Source: Maribacter stanieri
GTDB lineage: Bacteria > Bacteroidota > Bacteroidia > Flavobacteriales > Flavobacteriaceae
Assembly: GCF_900112245.1 (NCBI RefSeq)
Contig: NZ_FOYX01000002.1
Span: 186,001-250,000, forward strand
Direction: 5' to 3'
Length of the DNA stretch: 64,000 nt
Notes under the pieces: model-generated
The model's database searches: none
Seen by the model: only the letters and a program-made list of their open reading frames with translations
Told to the model about the DNA's origin: nothing
Translations under genes and position numbers: made by a program
Part shown: in pieces, positions 39,323 to 48,470 of the stretch
How the letters are laid out: each line of letters starts with the position of its first letter
Position numbering within the stretch: position 1 is the first letter of the stretch

Positions 39323-39361
39323 AAAAAAGCGTTCATATTAAATATATGAGCGCTTTTTTTT
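39323..39361 (+). terminator. Rho-independent terminator after clpB
   Basis: A tract of six A precedes a stem in which GCG-TTCATAT pairs with ATATGA-GCGC around a short loop, followed by eight T. It lies 20 bp after the clpB stop. Confidence 0.8.
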
Positions 39362-39418
39362 ATCAACAATATATACCATGCAGTATAGATTTTTTATATT
39401 CGCATAAAACAGTCTTAT

Positions 39419-40012
39419 ATGTCCACAAAAGCCGAAAGAACTACCGCTTATATTATTGAGACTGTCGCCCCTGTTTTTAATAAACATGGATACGTCGGCA
39501 CTAGCATGAGTGATTTAACAGATGCTACAAACCTTACTAAAGGTGCATTGTACGGTAATTTTGAAAACAAAGAAGCTTTAGCATTAGCGGCATTCGAATT
39601 TAACCGTAACGTATTGCTTACAGGTATTGATGAACATTTATCTATTGAAGGCAAGGCTATTAACAGGATAGAGAACCTTATAGCATTTTATAAGAAATAT
39701 GATGTTTTTACCATGAACATGGGTGGTTGTCCAATTTTAAATGTAGGCATAGACGCACAACATAACAATAAATTATTGGCTGCCGCAGCAAAGGAAACCA
39801 TTAAAGAAATTGAAGGAAAAATTGCTTTGGTTTTTGAGAATGGTATTAATAATGGAGAATTTAAATTACCAGTAACTCCTCTGCAGTTTTCTAAGCAATT
39901 ATTCACCATTATCCAAGGAGCCATAGCAATGGCAAGTATTACCAAAGACCGTAAATACTTATTGAATACAGTAACTTACCTAGAAGTTTTGATAAAAAGA
40001 GAACTTAAATAG
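39419..40012 (+). CDS. TetR/AcrR-family transcriptional regulator
   Basis: The 197-residue protein has an N-terminal TetR helix-turn-helix (GTSMSDLTDATNLTKGALYGNFENKEAL, about 27-55) and a helical ligand-binding domain typical of the family. The ALYGNF variant of the usual ALYxHF is normal for this group. The regulated genes are not obvious: the neighbours are clpB, with its own terminator, and a convergent secretion gene. Confidence 0.9.
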   Translation: MSTKAERTTAYIIETVAPVFNKHGYVGTSMSDLTDATNLTKGALYGNFENKEALALAAFEFNRNVLLTGIDEHLSIEGKAINRIENLIAFYKKYDVFTMNMGGCPILNVGIDAQHNNKLLAAAAKETIKEIEGKIALVFENGINNGEFKLPVTPLQFSKQLFTIIQGAIAMASITKDRKYLLNTVTYLEVLIKRELK

Positions 40013-40045
40013 GCTAATACGGTTTTCGCATTAGCTTATTTCTAA
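40013..40045. terminator. Weak hairpin between the TetR and PorP/SprF genes
   Basis: GCTAATaCG and CGcATTAGC form a stem around GTTTT, 3 bp after the TetR stop codon. The following T stretch is interrupted, so termination is uncertain. Confidence 0.4.
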
Positions 40046-40069
40046 TTATTTAATAGAGCTTAAGGGAGA

Positions 40070-41710
40070 TTATTCTTCTCCCGTTACTCTAAATATCCAT
40101 ATTTTATCATTGTACTTGCCGTCTAATTTAGAGTCTCTAGCGGCTCTTGCATCTTTAATGAAGTTATATTTAGCCAGGTATACGTAGTTATATTTATTCT
40201 TTTGTCTAAAGAAAGATTTTGCATTTATTCCCTTTTTCTTCATGTCCGCCAAGAAAGCGTCTAAGTATTTTTTAGTCCCAAATACGTTTGCTATTAAATA
40301 ATAACCCGGTTCCAAAGAGCCTTCTTTAGCGACTTCTTCGTATTTCTCGCCAGCCTTAACTTCAACCACTTCGTTTTTCATAGCCAAAGCTTCGCTTTGA
40401 GCTATTGAATCTTGTCGTTGTTTTTGCGCTAATGCAACAGCCTCAGCCTCTCTCTTCATTACAACAGCAATTGAATCTTGCTGTCTTTGCTGTTTAAGTG
40501 CTTTTGCAGCAACTAATGCCTGTTCCACTTTTGCATTCTCTATTGAATCCCTTTTTCTCTTTAAGTCTCGCTTAGATTCCTTTGCGGCAATACCCGTCTT
40601 CCTGGAAGCATCTTGAATAGAATCTCTAATTCTATTACTTTCTATAAGTGCTAGACGCTCTTGTTTTTTCGATTCGCGTTTTAAAGCTAGCTTTTCCGCT
40701 TTAGTCAATTCAGTTGACTCTACTTCCTTTTCTTCTTGTTTAGCAAGTAACTCTTCTTTATTCTTTTCTTCTTCAGCTATTAATTGCTCTTCTAATTTTT
40801 CTTCAGGCGTTTGTAATGCTCCTAATTTATAAGAAGTAACCAATTCAAAAGAAGGGTCCTGTCCTTTTAGATCTGAACTTGTCCCAACTTCAATTAAAGC
40901 CCCAAAAGAAACTCGTTTAAAGAAACGACCTCCAACTCCTCCTGAGAATCCGTAGAAACTATTATAACCTGCTTGAGCCCAATACTTATTGGTTGTCAAT
41001 AAAGTGGTTAAACCCACTTGATTATCCAAGCCAGGTATAGTCTTGTAATACAATATTGGTCTAAAAACAGAACTATTATCAGTTGCTAATACATTTACTG
41101 GAAAATCATAACTTACCAATGCCTGAAACATTCTATCATCTGGACTAGTGTTTCTCTCATTAGTAGTGAAGTTATAATCGAAAAGATTCTCTGATACCAA
41201 CCCAATATTAAAACCATCAATACTCAAATTAACACCAGGTGCCATTTGTATGATAAAATCATTATTTATAGTTGTCTGGATAGGATTCGGCACAAAGAAA
41301 CGATCATCTGCCAACTTCTGCTGAAAAGCAAATAGATTAAGACCTACCCCCAAAAACACATTTTCGCTTAGTTCTATATTATAAGCGTAATTTAAAGCGG
41401 CACCGGTATTTAGAAAAATACCTGTATTATGTTGAAAAAAACCAACACCTGCAGAAGACACATCACTTAGTCTTGTAGTGTAATTTAAAAATAATGAAGT
41501 TGGGTCAGCATCATAGCTTTGCCATTGCCATCTAGCCCATAGCGCCACAGAGGAAGGATTATTACGATCCAAACTATAAGCAGGATTTATTAAACTACTG
41601 TTATATTCGGTTAGATTTTGTTGCCTAAAATCTGTAGGAAGTACGACTTCTTGAGCCTTAAGACCTAGAACTACAAAACCGATAAGAAGTGCCCCACAAA
41701 ATTTTTTCAT
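40070..41710 (-). CDS. PorP/SprF-family type IX secretion protein with SPOR-like tail
   Basis: The start is the ATG at 41710, which opens with a signal peptide (MKKFCGALLIGFVVLGLKAQ). The 546-residue product has an outer-membrane beta-barrel of the PorP/SprF family (about 20-300). Typical features are the N-terminal NSSLINPAYSLDRNN and periodic aromatic strands (GYNSFYGFSGGVGGRFF). A long Lys/Glu-rich, probably coiled-coil region follows (about 305-455). The C-terminal domain (about 465-546, GYYLIANVFGTKKYLDAFLADM) resembles SPOR/peptidoglycan-binding modules. PorP/SprF proteins work with type IX secretion and gliding. Confidence 0.82.
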   Translation of the reverse strand: MKKFCGALLIGFVVLGLKAQEVVLPTDFRQQNLTEYNSSLINPAYSLDRNNPSSVALWARWQWQSYDADPTSLFLNYTTRLSDVSSAGVGFFQHNTGIFLNTGAALNYAYNIELSENVFLGVGLNLFAFQQKLADDRFFVPNPIQTTINNDFIIQMAPGVNLSIDGFNIGLVSENLFDYNFTTNERNTSPDDRMFQALVSYDFPVNVLATDNSSVFRPILYYKTIPGLDNQVGLTTLLTTNKYWAQAGYNSFYGFSGGVGGRFFKRVSFGALIEVGTSSDLKGQDPSFELVTSYKLGALQTPEEKLEEQLIAEEEKNKEELLAKQEEKEVESTELTKAEKLALKRESKKQERLALIESNRIRDSIQDASRKTGIAAKESKRDLKRKRDSIENAKVEQALVAAKALKQQRQQDSIAVVMKREAEAVALAQKQRQDSIAQSEALAMKNEVVEVKAGEKYEEVAKEGSLEPGYYLIANVFGTKKYLDAFLADMKKKGINAKSFFRQKNKYNYVYLAKYNFIKDARAARDSKLDGKYNDKIWIFRVTGEE

Positions 41711-41794
41711 ATGCAAAAAAACAAAAAATAGACTATTTATAGTACTATTTTGAAGTAATTTTAGTTATTAAATTAATACACCAAACATAATTTC

Positions 41795-42337
41795 ATGAAA
41801 GCATTCAAATATGTTCTTTTTATTTTACTGTCTATCAGTCTTTCTTGTAAAGATGAGCCAACAGTTGACACATCACAAGAACAATCTTCTGTTTCTACTT
41901 TTTACCTTATAAGACATGCAGAAAAAAACAGAGGTAATCTTAATGACGCCGACCCAGAACTTAACCAACAAGGGTTAGGTAGAGCTATGCATTGGGCAGA
42001 AATTCTAGCAGACACAGAATTAGATGCAATCTACTCTACCGACTACAATAGAACTTCTATGACCGCCGCACCTACCTCTGTAAAACAAAATATAGATGTA
42101 CAGTATTATGACCCCAACACTATTGATATTGCGCAATTTAAAACAGAAAATTTAAATAAAAACGTTTTAGTTGTTGGCCATAGTAACACTACACCAGATT
42201 TTGTCAATAAATTAATAGACGAGCAAAAGTATTTTGATATTGATGATAGTGAGAACGGAACGCTATTTATCGTGAAAATAATTAATGGAAAACCTTCAGT
42301 TGACAAACTTATTTTCAACTGTAATTGCCCCGATTAA
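41795..42337 (+). CDS. Histidine-phosphatase-family lipoprotein
   Basis: The 180-residue protein has a lipoprotein signal (SLSC, Cys18) and a compact phosphoglycerate-mutase-like domain. The phosphate-accepting RHA motif is at 40-42 (FYLIRHAEKNRG) with His41 as the nucleophile. The second catalytic His is in VVGHSNTTPDF near 128. The family includes SixA and small periplasmic phosphatases. The substrate is unknown. Confidence 0.88.
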   Translation: MKAFKYVLFILLSISLSCKDEPTVDTSQEQSSVSTFYLIRHAEKNRGNLNDADPELNQQGLGRAMHWAEILADTELDAIYSTDYNRTSMTAAPTSVKQNIDVQYYDPNTIDIAQFKTENLNKNVLVVGHSNTTPDFVNKLIDEQKYFDIDDSENGTLFIVKIINGKPSVDKLIFNCNCPD

Positions 42338-42417
42338 TCTTTTTTAAATCTATTTTCATTAGCAATTAGTTTTAAAAGGCTAAGACATTCATTGAATTGT
42401 TCTTACTTTTGTCTGTG

Positions 42418-42879
42418 ATGCAGAATACTATTAACATTAAAAATAAAAGGGCTCGTTTTGAATATGAGCTTTTGGACACGTTTACAGCAGGTATTGTTTT
42501 GGCAGGTACCGAAATAAAAGCCATTAGAGAAGGTCGCGCCTCTATTTCGGAAAGCTTTTGTGAGTTCAACGAAAGAGAAGAACTATTTGTAATCAACATG
42601 CAAATAGATGAATATTCGCACGCATCTCATTTTAACCATAAACCAAAAGCGGAACGTAAATTACTGCTACAAAAAAGAGAACTTAAAAAACTAAGTAAAG
42701 AAGTCAAAACTTCTGGTTTAACCATTGTACCACTTCGTGTATTCTTAAACGATAGAGGACTTGCTAAAATGCAAATTGCTTTAGCCAAGGGTAAAAAACT
42801 CTACGACAAGAGAGAATCCATTAAAGATCGTGATAACAAAAGAGACTTAGACCGAGTTAAAAAGAATTTCAATAATTAG
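42418..42879 (+). CDS. smpB: SsrA-binding protein
   Basis: The start is the ATG at 42418 ([18 protein letters not shown]); the longer frame from TTG 42397 is not conserved. The 153-residue protein has the SmpB OB-fold core ([25 protein letters not shown]) and the basic C-terminal tail ([23 protein letters not shown]). With tmRNA it rescues stalled ribosomes. A TACTTTTG box sits 6 bp before the ATG, so the message may be nearly leaderless. The 3' end overlaps pcm by 4 bp. Confidence 0.96.
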   Translation: MQNTINIKNKRARFEYELLDTFTAGIVLAGTEIKAIREGRASISESFCEFNEREELFVINMQIDEYSHASHFNHKPKAERKLLLQKRELKKLSKEVKTSGLTIVPLRVFLNDRGLAKMQIALAKGKKLYDKRESIKDRDNKRDLDRVKKNFNN

Positions 42880-43517
42880 TTTTTATTCTCTAATAGTGGT
42901 ACGAATCTAAAGGACCCGTATTCTGTTTTTGAAAATTCTTTTTCGGTTGTTCTAACAAATAATGTCATTATTTGCTCCTCAAAACCTATAGGTATAACTA
43001 ACCTACCTCCTACTTTTAACTGTGACAACAAGGCTTTAGGTACTTCTGGTGCGCCTGCCGTGACAATAATACAATCAAAAGGCGCCTGTTCCGGCAGACC
43101 TTTATAACCATCACCAAAAATTATTTTTTTAGGCCGGTACCCCATTTTCTTAAAAAACAGATTTGTTTTTTTAAACAATTCTAATTGTCTTTCTATTGTC
43201 CAAACTTTTACGCGTAAGTTTAAAAGAATTGCAGTTTGATATCCACTGCCTGTACCTATTTCTAAAACTTTTTGACCTTCTTCAAGTTGTAATAATTCTG
43301 TTTGAAAAGCAACGGTATATGGATGCGAAATTGTCTGGTTTGCAGCAATAGGAAATGCTTTGTCTTGATAGGCATGCCCCTCAAAACTACTATCCATAAA
43401 CAAGTGCCTAGGTATCTCTCTTACAGCATCAAGTACTTTTCTATCCGCTATTCCCTTGTCTATTAATATTTGCGCTAAATGGTTGCGCATGCCCCTGTGT
43501 TTTAAGGTATCTTTCAA
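42876..43517 (-). CDS. pcm: Protein-L-isoaspartate O-methyltransferase
   Basis: The 213-residue enzyme repairs isoaspartyl damage using S-adenosylmethionine. Its SAM-binding loop GTGSGYQ is at 88-94 after the PCMT opening IPRHLFM...QDKAFPI. The frame opens with TTG at 43517; starting there keeps the conserved LKHRGMR that begins flavobacterial Pcm proteins, while the next ATG (43490) would lose it. A candidate promoter lies upstream. Confidence 0.93.
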   Translation of the reverse strand: MKDTLKHRGMRNHLAQILIDKGIADRKVLDAVREIPRHLFMDSSFEGHAYQDKAFPIAANQTISHPYTVAFQTELLQLEEGQKVLEIGTGSGYQTAILLNLRVKVWTIERQLELFKKTNLFFKKMGYRPKKIIFGDGYKGLPEQAPFDCIIVTAGAPEVPKALLSQLKVGGRLVIPIGFEEQIMTLFVRTTEKEFSKTEYGSFRFVPLLENKN

Positions 43518-43536
43518 TGGTAGTTGGTTTGACCAT

Positions 43537-43567
43537 CAAAGTTAACAAAGTTCTTTATACGACGGAA
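43537..43567 (-). promoter_or_regulatory. Candidate promoter of pcm
   Basis: On the minus strand, TAACTTTG (43544-43537) lies 20 bp from TTC (43567-43565), a TTG-like -33 box. The -7 box ends 19 bp before the TTG start codon of pcm. Confidence 0.5.
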
Positions 43568-43648
43568 GAACCTTTTAAAACTAATCATCATTTTTTATAA
43601 AATTGAAATAACGCATAGGATAAAAGTACCTAACTATGTGTATTTTTG

Positions 43649-44638
43649 ATGAAAACGAAACAAATGTTAAAAGTTGGTGTTTTAGGAGCTGGGCATCTAG
43701 GTAAAATCCACCTTAGACTTCTAAAAGAATCTAAAAAATATGACCTTATAGGCTTTCACGATGCAGATAGCTCTAATGGTCAAAAAGTTAGTGAAGAATT
43801 TGGATATACCTATTTTAAAAATCTTGATGATTTAATAGATGTAGTAGATGTAGTAGATATTGTCACCCCTACACTTTCACATTACGAATGTGCTAAAAAA
43901 TCAATTGAAAAAGGTAGGCATATTTTCATAGAGAAACCAATTACACATACTCTGGAAGAAGCTAATTCTTTACTTGAGCTAGAAGAAAAATATGGCATAA
44001 AAGGGCAAGTTGGACATGTTGAACGTTTTAACCCGGCATTTACCTCTGTAAAACATGCTATTAAAGAACCAATGTTCATTGAATCTCATCGTTTAGCTGA
44101 ATTCAACCCTAGAGGAACAGATGTTCCTGTGGTATTGGATTTAATGATTCATGATATCGATGCTATTTTAAGCGTTGTTAATTCTAAAGTAATACAAGTT
44201 AATGCAAGCGGGGTATCTGTTATTAGCCAATCTCCCGATATTGCAAATGCTAGACTAGAATTTGAAAATGGATGTGTAGCAAATTTAACCGCAAGTAGAA
44301 TTTCATTGAAGAATATGAGAAAATCTCGCTTCTTTCAAAAAGACGCGTATATATCGGTAGATTTTCTAGAGAAAAAAGTTGAAGTAGTAAAAATGAAAGA
44401 TGCTCCCAAAGAACCAGGAGATTTCGACATGATATTACAGAATGCGGAAGGAATTAAAAAGCAAATCTATTTTGAAAATCCTTCAGTTGAAACCAATAAT
44501 GCAATTTTAGATGAGCTTGAATCTTTCGCTGATTCAATTAATGACGACACAATACCTGTAGTTAGTTTAAAGCAAGGTACACAGGCTTTAAAAGTTGCCC
44601 TACAAATTATTGCAGCATTTAATCCAAAGAAAATATGA
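43649..44638 (+). CDS. Gfo/Idh/MocA-family oxidoreductase
   Basis: The ATG at 43649 is preferred over the TTG one codon earlier. The 329-residue protein has a Rossmann NAD(P)-binding site (VGVLGAGHLGKIH, GAGHLG at 13-18), the EKPITHT motif with the family's catalytic Lys, and the C-terminal alpha/beta domain. The GHVERFNPAF stretch is typical of UDP-sugar or inositol-type members. It overlaps the next gene by 4 bp (ATGA), indicating coupled translation. Confidence 0.87.
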   Translation: MKTKQMLKVGVLGAGHLGKIHLRLLKESKKYDLIGFHDADSSNGQKVSEEFGYTYFKNLDDLIDVVDVVDIVTPTLSHYECAKKSIEKGRHIFIEKPITHTLEEANSLLELEEKYGIKGQVGHVERFNPAFTSVKHAIKEPMFIESHRLAEFNPRGTDVPVVLDLMIHDIDAILSVVNSKVIQVNASGVSVISQSPDIANARLEFENGCVANLTASRISLKNMRKSRFFQKDAYISVDFLEKKVEVVKMKDAPKEPGDFDMILQNAEGIKKQIYFENPSVETNNAILDELESFADSINDDTIPVVSLKQGTQALKVALQIIAAFNPKKI

Positions 44639-45525
44639 AAAACATAGCAGTTATAGGCGCAGGTACTATGGGCAATGGAATTGCTCATGTATTTGCTCAA
44701 AACGGATTTCAAGTACACCTTATTGATGTTTCTAAAGAAGCTTTAGATAAAGGTCTTAGCACCATTTCAAAGAATTTAGACCGCATGGTTGCAAAAGAAA
44801 AAATAAATGTAGCGGACAAAGAGCGTACTCTTTCTAATATTACATTGTTTACCGAATTAAAAGCAGGTGTCACCAACGTAGAACTTGCCATAGAAGCAGC
44901 AACAGAAAACATAACTGTTAAACTGAGTATTTTTAAGGAATTGGATTCCCTGTGTAGTGAAAATACAATTTTAGCATCTAATACATCATCTATTTCCATT
45001 ACACAAATTGCGGCAGCTACCAACAGACCCGAAAAGGTTATTGGTATGCATTTCATGAACCCTGTGCCAATAATGACCTTGGTTGAAATTATTAATGGCT
45101 ATAGCACTACCAGTGCAACCACTTCTACTATCATGGAGCTTTCAAAACAGTTGGGCAAAACCCCAACAGAGGTTAATGATTACCCAGGTTTTGTTGCCAA
45201 TAGAATTTTAATGCCAATGATTAATGAAGCGATAGAAACTTTGCACCATGGTGTTGCAGGCGTGCAAGAAATAGATACGGTCATGAAATTAGGTATGGCA
45301 CACCCTATGGGTCCTTTGCAATTGGCAGATTTTATTGGGTTAGATGTATGTCTTTCTATTTTAAATGTTATGTATGACGGATTCAAAAATCTAAAATATG
45401 CCCCTTCCCCATTATTAGTAAATATGGTTATGGCAGGAAAAAAAGGCATTAAATCTGGAGAAGGTTTTTATGATTATGCCGATAGTAGAAAAGCTGAGAT
45501 AGTATCAAGTCAGTTCACAAATTAA
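44635..45525 (+). CDS. 3-hydroxyacyl-CoA (3-hydroxybutyryl-CoA) dehydrogenase
   Basis: The 296-residue protein has the NAD-binding GAGTMG (8-13), the active-site region TSSISITQIAA and GMHFMNPVPIM with the catalytic His. The C-terminal domain follows, with NRILMPMINEAI and the late GKKGIKSGEGFYDY. It oxidises 3-hydroxyacyl-CoA to 3-ketoacyl-CoA, as in butanoate metabolism or beta-oxidation. It is translationally coupled to the preceding oxidoreductase. Confidence 0.92.
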   Translation: MKNIAVIGAGTMGNGIAHVFAQNGFQVHLIDVSKEALDKGLSTISKNLDRMVAKEKINVADKERTLSNITLFTELKAGVTNVELAIEAATENITVKLSIFKELDSLCSENTILASNTSSISITQIAAATNRPEKVIGMHFMNPVPIMTLVEIINGYSTTSATTSTIMELSKQLGKTPTEVNDYPGFVANRILMPMINEAIETLHHGVAGVQEIDTVMKLGMAHPMGPLQLADFIGLDVCLSILNVMYDGFKNLKYAPSPLLVNMVMAGKKGIKSGEGFYDYADSRKAEIVSSQFTN

Positions 45526-45548
45526 GATTACCAAAGAAGTAAAATTAT

Positions 45549-46202
45549 ATGTCAATAAAAGAAAATCTTTTAGCTGTTACAAATACAATTCCTAATTCAG
45601 TAACCCTTGTTGCTGTCTCTAAAACAAAACCAATGTCCTTAATTCAAGAAGCATACGATGAGGGACAACGTATTTTTGGAGAAAACAGGGTTCAAGAAAT
45701 GACAGAAAAATGGCAGAAAATGCCTAAAGATATCAAATGGCATATGATCGGACACTTACAGCGCAACAAGGTCAAATATATGGCAGAATATATTTCCTTG
45801 GTTCATGGAGTTGATAGCCCTAGATTACTTGCCGAAATAAATAAACAGGCTGAAAAGCATAACAGAGTTATTTCTTGTCTATTACAAGTACATATTGCAG
45901 AAGAGGATACTAAATTCGGATTTAACGAAGAAGAGCTACTTGATTTAGTAGCTAACGAAGAATTTAAAGCTTTCAAAAATGTAAAAATTGTGGGGTTAAT
46001 GGGCATGGCTACCTTTACCGAAAACATGAATCAAGTACGTAGAGAATTTGCTAGCCTTAAATCACTCTTCACAAAACTAAAAAGTAATTATACAGACTTT
46101 AACACCCTTTCAATGGGTATGAGTGGTGATTATAAAATTGCAATTGAAGAAGGTAGTACTATGGTACGTATAGGAAGTAGTATCTTTGGATCAAGAAATT
46201 AA
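45549..46202 (+). CDS. YggS-family pyridoxal-phosphate homeostasis protein
   Basis: The 217-residue protein is a single alanine-racemase-like TIM barrel. The PLP-binding Lys25 is in LVAVSKTKP, FGENRVQE and WHMIGHLQRNKVK follow, and the C-terminal phosphate-binding TLSMGMSGDYKIAIEEGSTMVRIGSSIFG is clear. YggS/PLPBP proteins control PLP levels and do not act as racemases. It is the third gene of the plus-strand run. Confidence 0.94.
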   Translation: MSIKENLLAVTNTIPNSVTLVAVSKTKPMSLIQEAYDEGQRIFGENRVQEMTEKWQKMPKDIKWHMIGHLQRNKVKYMAEYISLVHGVDSPRLLAEINKQAEKHNRVISCLLQVHIAEEDTKFGFNEEELLDLVANEEFKAFKNVKIVGLMGMATFTENMNQVRREFASLKSLFTKLKSNYTDFNTLSMGMSGDYKIAIEEGSTMVRIGSSIFGSRN

Positions 46203-46243
46203 TACCTAAATCCCCACTTACCCAAAAAATCCGATTATATTAA

Positions 46244-47611
46244 ATGTACGCAATTTTAGATATTGAAACTACTGGAGGAAAGTTTAATGAGGAAGGAATT
46301 ACCGAAATTGCTATTCACAAATTTGACGGTCAAAAAGTAGTGGACAAATTTATTAGTCTGGTAAATCCTGAAAAGGAAATTCAGCCCTTTGTCGTAAAAC
46401 TTACCGGTATTAATAGTAAAATGTTAAGGACAGCCCCTAAATTTTATGAGGTTGCCAAGAGAATTATTGAAATAACAGAAGATACCGTCATTGTAGCTCA
46501 CAATGCTCAATTTGATTATAGAATTTTAAGAACGGAATTTAGGCGTTTAGGTTACAATTTTGAACGTAAAACCTTATGTACCGTTGACCTTTCTAAGTTA
46601 TTATTGCCAGATGCAGAATCTTATAGCCTAGGAAAGTTGGTGAGGTCATTAGGTATTCCCGTAAGTGATAGACATAGAGCCAATGGAGATGCTTTAGCAA
46701 CGATTAAATTATTTAAACTTTTACTAGCTAAGGATACAGAAAAAATAATCATAAAAGACACTATCAGAAAAGAAACCCAAGGTGAACTTTCAGAAAAACA
46801 ATTGGATATTGTGAGGGATTTACCAAACAAGACAGGTGTTTTTTATATGCATAATAAGGATGGAGATATTATTCACCTTAGCAAAACCAGTGACATAAAA
46901 AAGAAAGTAAATCAAATCTTTACAAAGACTAGTGATAAATCTAGAAAAATAGCCAAAGAAACCAAAAAGGTAACTTTTGAGCTAACCGGAAATGAACTAG
47001 TAGCTATATTAAAAGAACACGAAGAATTATTGAAACTTAGACCTAAGTACAGTATTATCCCTAAAAAAAGAATGTACAGTCATGCTTTTTGTAAAAGTAT
47101 GAATGAAAATGGCTATTTCGTTATAGAGATAAAACCTTACCGCGAGTGTGATGAGCCACTAGCTCTTTTCAACGGCGTATTCAGTGCTAAAAATTACTTA
47201 TATAAGATAACACAAGAATTCCGATTATGCGAAAAGGTGAACGGTATAAGTGAAGCTCGTAATAATTGCTCTGGTTATGATGCAGGTACATGCAAAGGTG
47301 CATGTATTAGCAAAGAAGATGTAGAAGATTATAATAAACGAGTAATTGCTGCGCTCTCTAAAAATAGAGTTAACGGTAATAAAGTATTAGTAATAGATAA
47401 GGGTCGAGAAATTGGTGAACAAAGTGCAATTTTAGTTAAAAACGGATCTCTAGTAGGTTTTGGTTTTTATGATCTTAACTATCAAATAAATAATATTCAT
47501 ATCTTAGAAAGTATTATTACACCAATGAACGGTACGCATGATGCTAACTTTCTGATAGAATCGTACTTAAGAAAAAAGAGAGTGCTTAAAATAATGGAAA
47601 TAAACGATTAG
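46244..47611 (+). CDS. Exonuclease (DEDDh) fused to a degenerate GIY-YIG, Cho/UvrC-like module
   Basis: The 455-residue protein joins two nuclease-type modules. The N-terminal DnaQ-like 3'-5' exonuclease has Asp6 and Glu8 (LDIETTG), Asp91 (AHNAQFDY), and His144/Asp149 (DRHRANGDA), all intact. From about 190 a GIY-YIG-like segment follows (LPNKTGVFYMHNKDGDIIHLSKTSDIKKKV). The usual IYVGK reads IHLSK and the catalytic Arg reads Lys. A cysteine-containing region (CSGYDAGTCKGAC, about 345-358) resembles UvrC/Cho. A repair or proofreading role is likely, with the second nuclease centre probably inactive. Confidence 0.82.
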   Translation: MYAILDIETTGGKFNEEGITEIAIHKFDGQKVVDKFISLVNPEKEIQPFVVKLTGINSKMLRTAPKFYEVAKRIIEITEDTVIVAHNAQFDYRILRTEFRRLGYNFERKTLCTVDLSKLLLPDAESYSLGKLVRSLGIPVSDRHRANGDALATIKLFKLLLAKDTEKIIIKDTIRKETQGELSEKQLDIVRDLPNKTGVFYMHNKDGDIIHLSKTSDIKKKVNQIFTKTSDKSRKIAKETKKVTFELTGNELVAILKEHEELLKLRPKYSIIPKKRMYSHAFCKSMNENGYFVIEIKPYRECDEPLALFNGVFSAKNYLYKITQEFRLCEKVNGISEARNNCSGYDAGTCKGACISKEDVEDYNKRVIAALSKNRVNGNKVLVIDKGREIGEQSAILVKNGSLVGFGFYDLNYQINNIHILESIITPMNGTHDANFLIESYLRKKRVLKIMEIND

Positions 47612-47612
47612 T

Positions 47613-48470
47613 TTGAAAGAGGACGAAAAACTATCATCCTGGAAGAAAAAGGTTCATGAGATTATTTATGAAGCAGATACCCCTATGGGTAAATTGTTTG
47701 ATATTATACTTTTTGTTATCATTATTTTTAGTGTTATCCTTATCATGCTTGAAAGTGTAAAAGCTATTGATGCAGAGTATCATGAGATTCTTTTTATTCT
47801 TGAATGGATTGTTACTATTTTCTTTACCATTGAATACATTGCACGAATTGTTAGTATAAGAAAGCCCAGTAAGTATATTTTTAGTTTTTATGGTATTATT
47901 GATTTCCTTTCAACAATCCCCCTTTATATATCTTACATTTTTGCAGGATCACAGGTGCTTTTAGCCGTTAGAGCATTTAGGTTATTACGTGTTTTTCGTA
48001 TATTAAAATTGGCTCGTTTTCTAGGTGAAGCCTCTCAATTAAAGAGAGCCCTAAAAGCTAGTAGGGCAAAAATTACGGTTTTCCTTTTTGCTGTACTTAT
48101 TTGTTCCGTAATGATGGGAACCTTAATGTATTTAATAGAAGGAGATGAAGCTGGCTTTACAAGTATACCTACTAGTATCTACTGGACAATAGTTACACTA
48201 ACTACTGTAGGTTATGGTGACATTGCACCTATAACACCTCAAGGTCAAGCAATAGCTACTATTATTATGCTTTTGGGTTATGGGATAATTGCGGTACCTA
48301 CTGGTATGGTTACAGCTGAATTTGCGAAGCAGAATAGAGAAACTTCTAATTTAAAAAATGGCGGTAGTTATGTTCATATAAACACACAAAGCTGCCCAAC
48401 ATGTAGTAAAGAAGGTCATAGAGATGACGCTACCCATTGTTATAATTGTGGATCAATATTAAATGAATAA
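47613..48470 (+). CDS. Voltage-gated potassium channel with zinc-ribbon tail
   Basis: The frame begins at TTG 47613, one base after the previous stop. The 285-residue protein has six membrane segments. S4 carries a regular arginine/lysine pattern (VRAFRLLRVFRILKLARF, about 119-136) and the pore has the K+ selectivity filter TVGYGD at 198-203. The C-terminus has a likely zinc ribbon: CPTC at 261-264, then HCYNCG at 275-280. It overlaps miaA by 8 bp. Confidence 0.88.
   Translation: MKEDEKLSSWKKKVHEIIYEADTPMGKLFDIILFVIIIFSVILIMLESVKAIDAEYHEILFILEWIVTIFFTIEYIARIVSIRKPSKYIFSFYGIIDFLSTIPLYISYIFAGSQVLLAVRAFRLLRVFRILKLARFLGEASQLKRALKASRAKITVFLFAVLICSVMMGTLMYLIEGDEAGFTSIPTSIYWTIVTLTTVGYGDIAPITPQGQAIATIIMLLGYGIIAVPTGMVTAEFAKQNRETSNLKNGGSYVHINTQSCPTCSKEGHRDDATHCYNCGSILNE

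Noticed and set aside
43641-43648. TATTTTTG directly before the Gfo/Idh/MocA start codon as a promoter
   Set aside because: It touches the ATG and no TTG-like -33 element lies at 19-20 bp, so it is probably chance in AT-rich DNA.
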